Below are positions 61,682-64,000 of a DNA stretch of 64,000 nt, one piece after another. Origin of the DNA: REEB52 sp964626905 (lineage in GTDB: Bacteria; Chlamydiota; Chlamydiia; Chlamydiales; SM23-39); the NCBI GenBank assembly GCA_964626905.1, contig CAZVHA010000005.1:1-64000 (forward strand). The letters are read 5' to 3'. Each line of letters begins with the position of its first letter. Position 1 is the stretch's first letter. Both the position numbers and the translations under genes were made by a program. A model generated the notes under the pieces. That model was not told where the DNA came from. It worked only from the letters and a program-made list of their open reading frames with translations, and made no database searches.

Positions 61682-63156
61682 GCCGTCTTTTCCTATCTTT
61701 ACTTCTTTTGAGCGCAGCTTGCAATTTTAGGCCTGAATACGAGCGGCCCGAATTGGAGATGGGGGAAACGTATCGATTTGAGCCGGTGAATGCGAGTGAA
61801 TATGCGAATCTCTCCTGGTGGAAGCAGTTTCAAGATCCGACGCTCGACAATCTGATTGAGATCGCTTTGGAAAACAACAAGGATCTGCATGTAGCGACAG
61901 CGCGAGTGCTCGAGTATAACGCCAAATACAAGATTGTTTTTTCCCAATTTTTCCCTGAGATCGATGCGCAAGGCAATCTCGATCGATTGAAGCTTTCTCA
62001 GGACGTCAATTTCCAACCCATACCTCTGAAAGTACCTCGGATCAATCCGCTGTATGCATTTCTCTTTAAGATCTCCTATGAGATTGATTTTTGGGGGAAG
62101 ATTCGGAACCAAACGGAATCGGCGAAGGCGATCTATTTGTCGCAAATTTATGCGAGACAAAATGTGATTTTGACTCTCGTGAGCTCGGTGGCAGCGAACT
62201 ATATTCTCCTGAAGCAATATATCAAGCAGCTTGAGATTTCGAAGTTGACGTATGACTCCCGAAAAGAGGCTTGGGACATAGCCATTTTGCGCTTTGACGG
62301 AGGGCTAGTGTCTGAGCTAGAGGTGAAGCAGGCCGAATCGGAGACTTTGGTTGCAGAGGTGGAGATCAAGAATTTTGAGTTATTCATTGGCAAGCAAGAG
62401 GATCTGATCAGCATTCTTTTAGGGCAAGCGCCGGGGCCGATTGAGGGGGGGCTTCTTTTGAGTGAATTGACATTGCCGCCGAACGTTCCGACCGGTTTGC
62501 CGTCAGATCTTTTGGAAAATCGCCCAGATATATTGCAGGCGGAGGAGCAAATTTTAGCGGCAAACGCAGATGTAGGGGTTGCAAGGGCTGCCTTTTTCCC
62601 CTCATTCACATTGACTGGCGACTATGGGCAAAGGACAACGAGGGCGAATCAATTTTTTGAAAGTTCGGCAACTCTTTGGGATATCGGTTTGCAGGCATTT
62701 GAGCCTCTTTTCACTGGCTGGAGACTGACAAACCAGTTGAATGAGAGCGAAGCAATTCTCTTGGAGGCGCTCTATTCTTATCAGCAGACGATTTTGACTG
62801 CGCTTAAAGAAGTTGACGACGCGCTGATCTCTCATGAGAAGGCGAAGGAAAAACTGGCGATCCAAAGGGAGCGGGTAGCGGCGTTGAAAGACTATTTAAA
62901 TCTTGCGAACCTGAGATATTTCAACGGACAAAGCGACTATTTGACAGTGTTGGATGCGGAAAAATCGCTGTTTGTGACGCAGTTGAGTGAGGTGGTGACA
63001 GAAGGCGATCTATTCTACTCTCTGATTTTCCTCTACAAAGCGCTCGGGCAAGGGTGGAACGTCGAGATTCCTTGCGAATCAGACCCTACGAATGAAGTCG
63101 AAGAAACAGACCCCGTTCTTGTCCAAATGGATTGCACCCAACCTCTCCCTCAATAG
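61678..63156 (+). CDS. RND efflux outer-membrane lipoprotein (OprM/NodT family)
   Basis: 492 residues with lipoprotein signal LLLLSAAC (Cys 15), the family pattern RPEYERPELEMG, two OEP repeats (about 55-250 and 270-460) and LPSDLLENRPDILQAEEQIL at the second repeat start. Forms a trimeric barrel and tunnel through the outer membrane and periplasm. The C-terminal about 35 residues are acidic and Cys-containing. Ends convergent with, and 7 bases into, the NamZ gene. Confidence 0.94.
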   Translation: MSRLFLSLLLLSAACNFRPEYERPELEMGETYRFEPVNASEYANLSWWKQFQDPTLDNLIEIALENNKDLHVATARVLEYNAKYKIVFSQFFPEIDAQGNLDRLKLSQDVNFQPIPLKVPRINPLYAFLFKISYEIDFWGKIRNQTESAKAIYLSQIYARQNVILTLVSSVAANYILLKQYIKQLEISKLTYDSRKEAWDIAILRFDGGLVSELEVKQAESETLVAEVEIKNFELFIGKQEDLISILLGQAPGPIEGGLLLSELTLPPNVPTGLPSDLLENRPDILQAEEQILAANADVGVARAAFFPSFTLTGDYGQRTTRANQFFESSATLWDIGLQAFEPLFTGWRLTNQLNESEAILLEALYSYQQTILTALKEVDDALISHEKAKEKLAIQRERVAALKDYLNLANLRYFNGQSDYLTVLDAEKSLFVTQLSEVVTEGDLFYSLIFLYKALGQGWNVEIPCESDPTNEVEETDPVLVQMDCTQPLPQ

Positions 63157-64000
63157 AGGAGAAATTTTTTCCGTTTTTCTAAGAAGGCCTCTCTTTCATT
63201 TTTGTGGAGTTCGACCAATTTCCAAGCGGGGAATTTTTCATTGAGGAGCATTTGGTAGACTTTATCGGTGCCATTGGCTTTACAAAAGAGCTCTATTTTT
63301 TTGGGAGAGGATTGGAGTTTTTCGCTGAATTCTTTGGGGTAAAGGCTTTTGAGGATTCCGAGGAGGAAGAATTGAATAGAGAGGGGTTTATAAACAGTTG
63401 GGTCGGTGATCTGGATTAAAACGCCTTGGCAATCGGTTCCCTTATACAATCCCCAAAAAGGGCGGAAGTGGTAGGGGGAAAAGTGGACGCCGGGCAATTT
63501 TTGGGCGTTTAGTTTTTTTGCAAACAACTGGGCATCGATCCAGGGGGCGCCGACAATTTTGAAAGGGAGGGTAAATCCGATGCCGATGTTGAGGATGCCG
63601 AGTTCTCCGAGGATGCCGGTGGAGGGGCAAAAGAGGGGGGTATCTGGTTCTGGGACATTGGGGCTGGGGGGGATCCAAGCGAGCCCTGTGTCTCGAAAGC
63701 TCATTTTTCTTTGCCACCCTTTCATGGGAATCACTTTGAGTTTGCAGCCAACTTTGTATTCTTCATTGAAGAAGAGGGCGAGTTCACCGATGGTCATTCC
63801 GTGGCAATAGGGGGTATTGATGTAGCCGATGAAGGAGCGCCAAGAATCTTCGAGCATGGGACCATCGACGGTGAGGCCGTTGATGGGATTGGGGCGATCG
63901 AGGACGATCACTTCGATGCCGTGTTTGGCGGCCTCTTCCATCATGTAGAATAGGGTGGTGGGGTAAGTGTAGGCTCTGACGCCGGTGCATTGCATGTCGT
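63150..64000 (-). CDS. NamZ-like exo-beta-N-acetylmuramidase (DUF1343), N-terminus beyond window
   Basis: 283 codons visible, open to the right edge; the start lies outside. Family segments: DMQCTGVRAYTYPTTLFYMM, VLDRPNPINGLTVDGPMLE and YCHGMTIGELALFFNEE, followed by KVIPMKGWQRKMSF. DUF1343 proteins include NamZ, which removes terminal N-acetylmuramic acid from muropeptides. The Asp-Met-Gln start corresponds to DIQD in other members, with Cys in place of the second Asp. Role in muropeptide turnover is inferred. Confidence 0.88.
   Translation of the reverse strand, partial: DMQCTGVRAYTYPTTLFYMMEEAAKHGIEVIVLDRPNPINGLTVDGPMLEDSWRSFIGYINTPYCHGMTIGELALFFNEEYKVGCKLKVIPMKGWQRKMSFRDTGLAWIPPSPNVPEPDTPLFCPSTGILGELGILNIGIGFTLPFKIVGAPWIDAQLFAKKLNAQKLPGVHFSPYHFRPFWGLYKGTDCQGVLIQITDPTVYKPLSIQFFLLGILKSLYPKEFSEKLQSSPKKIELFCKANGTDKVYQMLLNEKFPAWKLVELHKNEREAFLEKRKKFLLY

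Overview
The window reads as a chromosome segment of a member of the Chlamydiales outside the Chlamydiaceae; I cannot name genus or species. Sequence markers: a protein that aligns from memory with Euo, the chlamydial repressor (39276-39713); SecD and SecF as one 1411-residue polypeptide; a MurA with Asp instead of the catalytic Cys; a MOMP-like outer membrane protein; and gene neighbourhoods that match what I recall of Chlamydia (dnaE / uhpC / hisS / mip / trmL / trxA; uppS-cdsA-cmk-plsC; secDF-recJ; gltX-euo-tsp; cysJ-ispF).

Layout. 1-9220 (minus): 5' part of a giant two-partner-secretion (filamentous-haemagglutinin type) adhesin, open for 3073 codons and running off the left edge. It lies downstream of dnaE, a BamD-like TPR protein and an LptE-like lipoprotein. 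14.6-19.2 kb is accessory: a MITE-like inverted-repeat element, a 766-residue membrane-anchored protein with a PLP-transferase-like half, a hipBA toxin-antitoxin pair with a visible operator, a second copy of the element, and an unrelated long palindrome. 19.2-24.2 kb: uhpC, an uncharacterised gene whose 5' end is a palindrome, hisS, a truncated mip, trmL, a DUF2905 gene, trxA and tRNA-Leu(CAG), followed by a tandem duplication of the tRNA 3' end. 24.3-28.5 kb (minus): a tight operon purA-uppS-cdsA-cmk::plsC, the last being a fusion. 28.6-39.2 kb (plus): cysteine-rich MOMP-like porin, secDF, recJ and a type Va autotransporter. 39.2-48.7 kb: euo, tsp, gltX, a 48-residue lipoprotein, cysJ-like reductase, ispF, an ATP-grasp gene carrying palindromic repeats inside its reading frame, murA and an epmB-like radical SAM gene. 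48.7-50.2 kb is A+T-rich: an unknown gene with a near-consensus promoter, a 170-bp palindrome and a candidate small RNA. 50.2-57.2 kb: metallo-beta-lactamase-fold hydrolase abutting tRNA-Arg(ACG), glycosyltransferase, trkA-trkH, a small unknown gene and groESL. 57.4-63.2 kb: an RND efflux operon (adaptor, pump, outer-membrane lipoprotein). The right edge cuts a NamZ/DUF1343 gene.

How the genes fit together: much of the content serves the envelope: export (SecDF), outer-membrane assembly (BamD-like, LptE-like), surface display (TPS adhesin, autotransporter, MOMP-like porin), lipid and peptidoglycan precursors (CdsA, PlsC, UppS, MurA, IspF), efflux and potassium uptake. UhpC (host sugar phosphate uptake) and Euo (developmental repression) fit an intracellular life cycle.

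The most unusual feature is repeat content. At least seven long inverted repeats (about 87-260 bp) occupy intergenic space or gene ends, two of them members of one MITE-like family, and two short palindromes recur inside coding frames and beside a tRNA gene. All assignments come from reading the sequence and from memory of the families; no database search was run.
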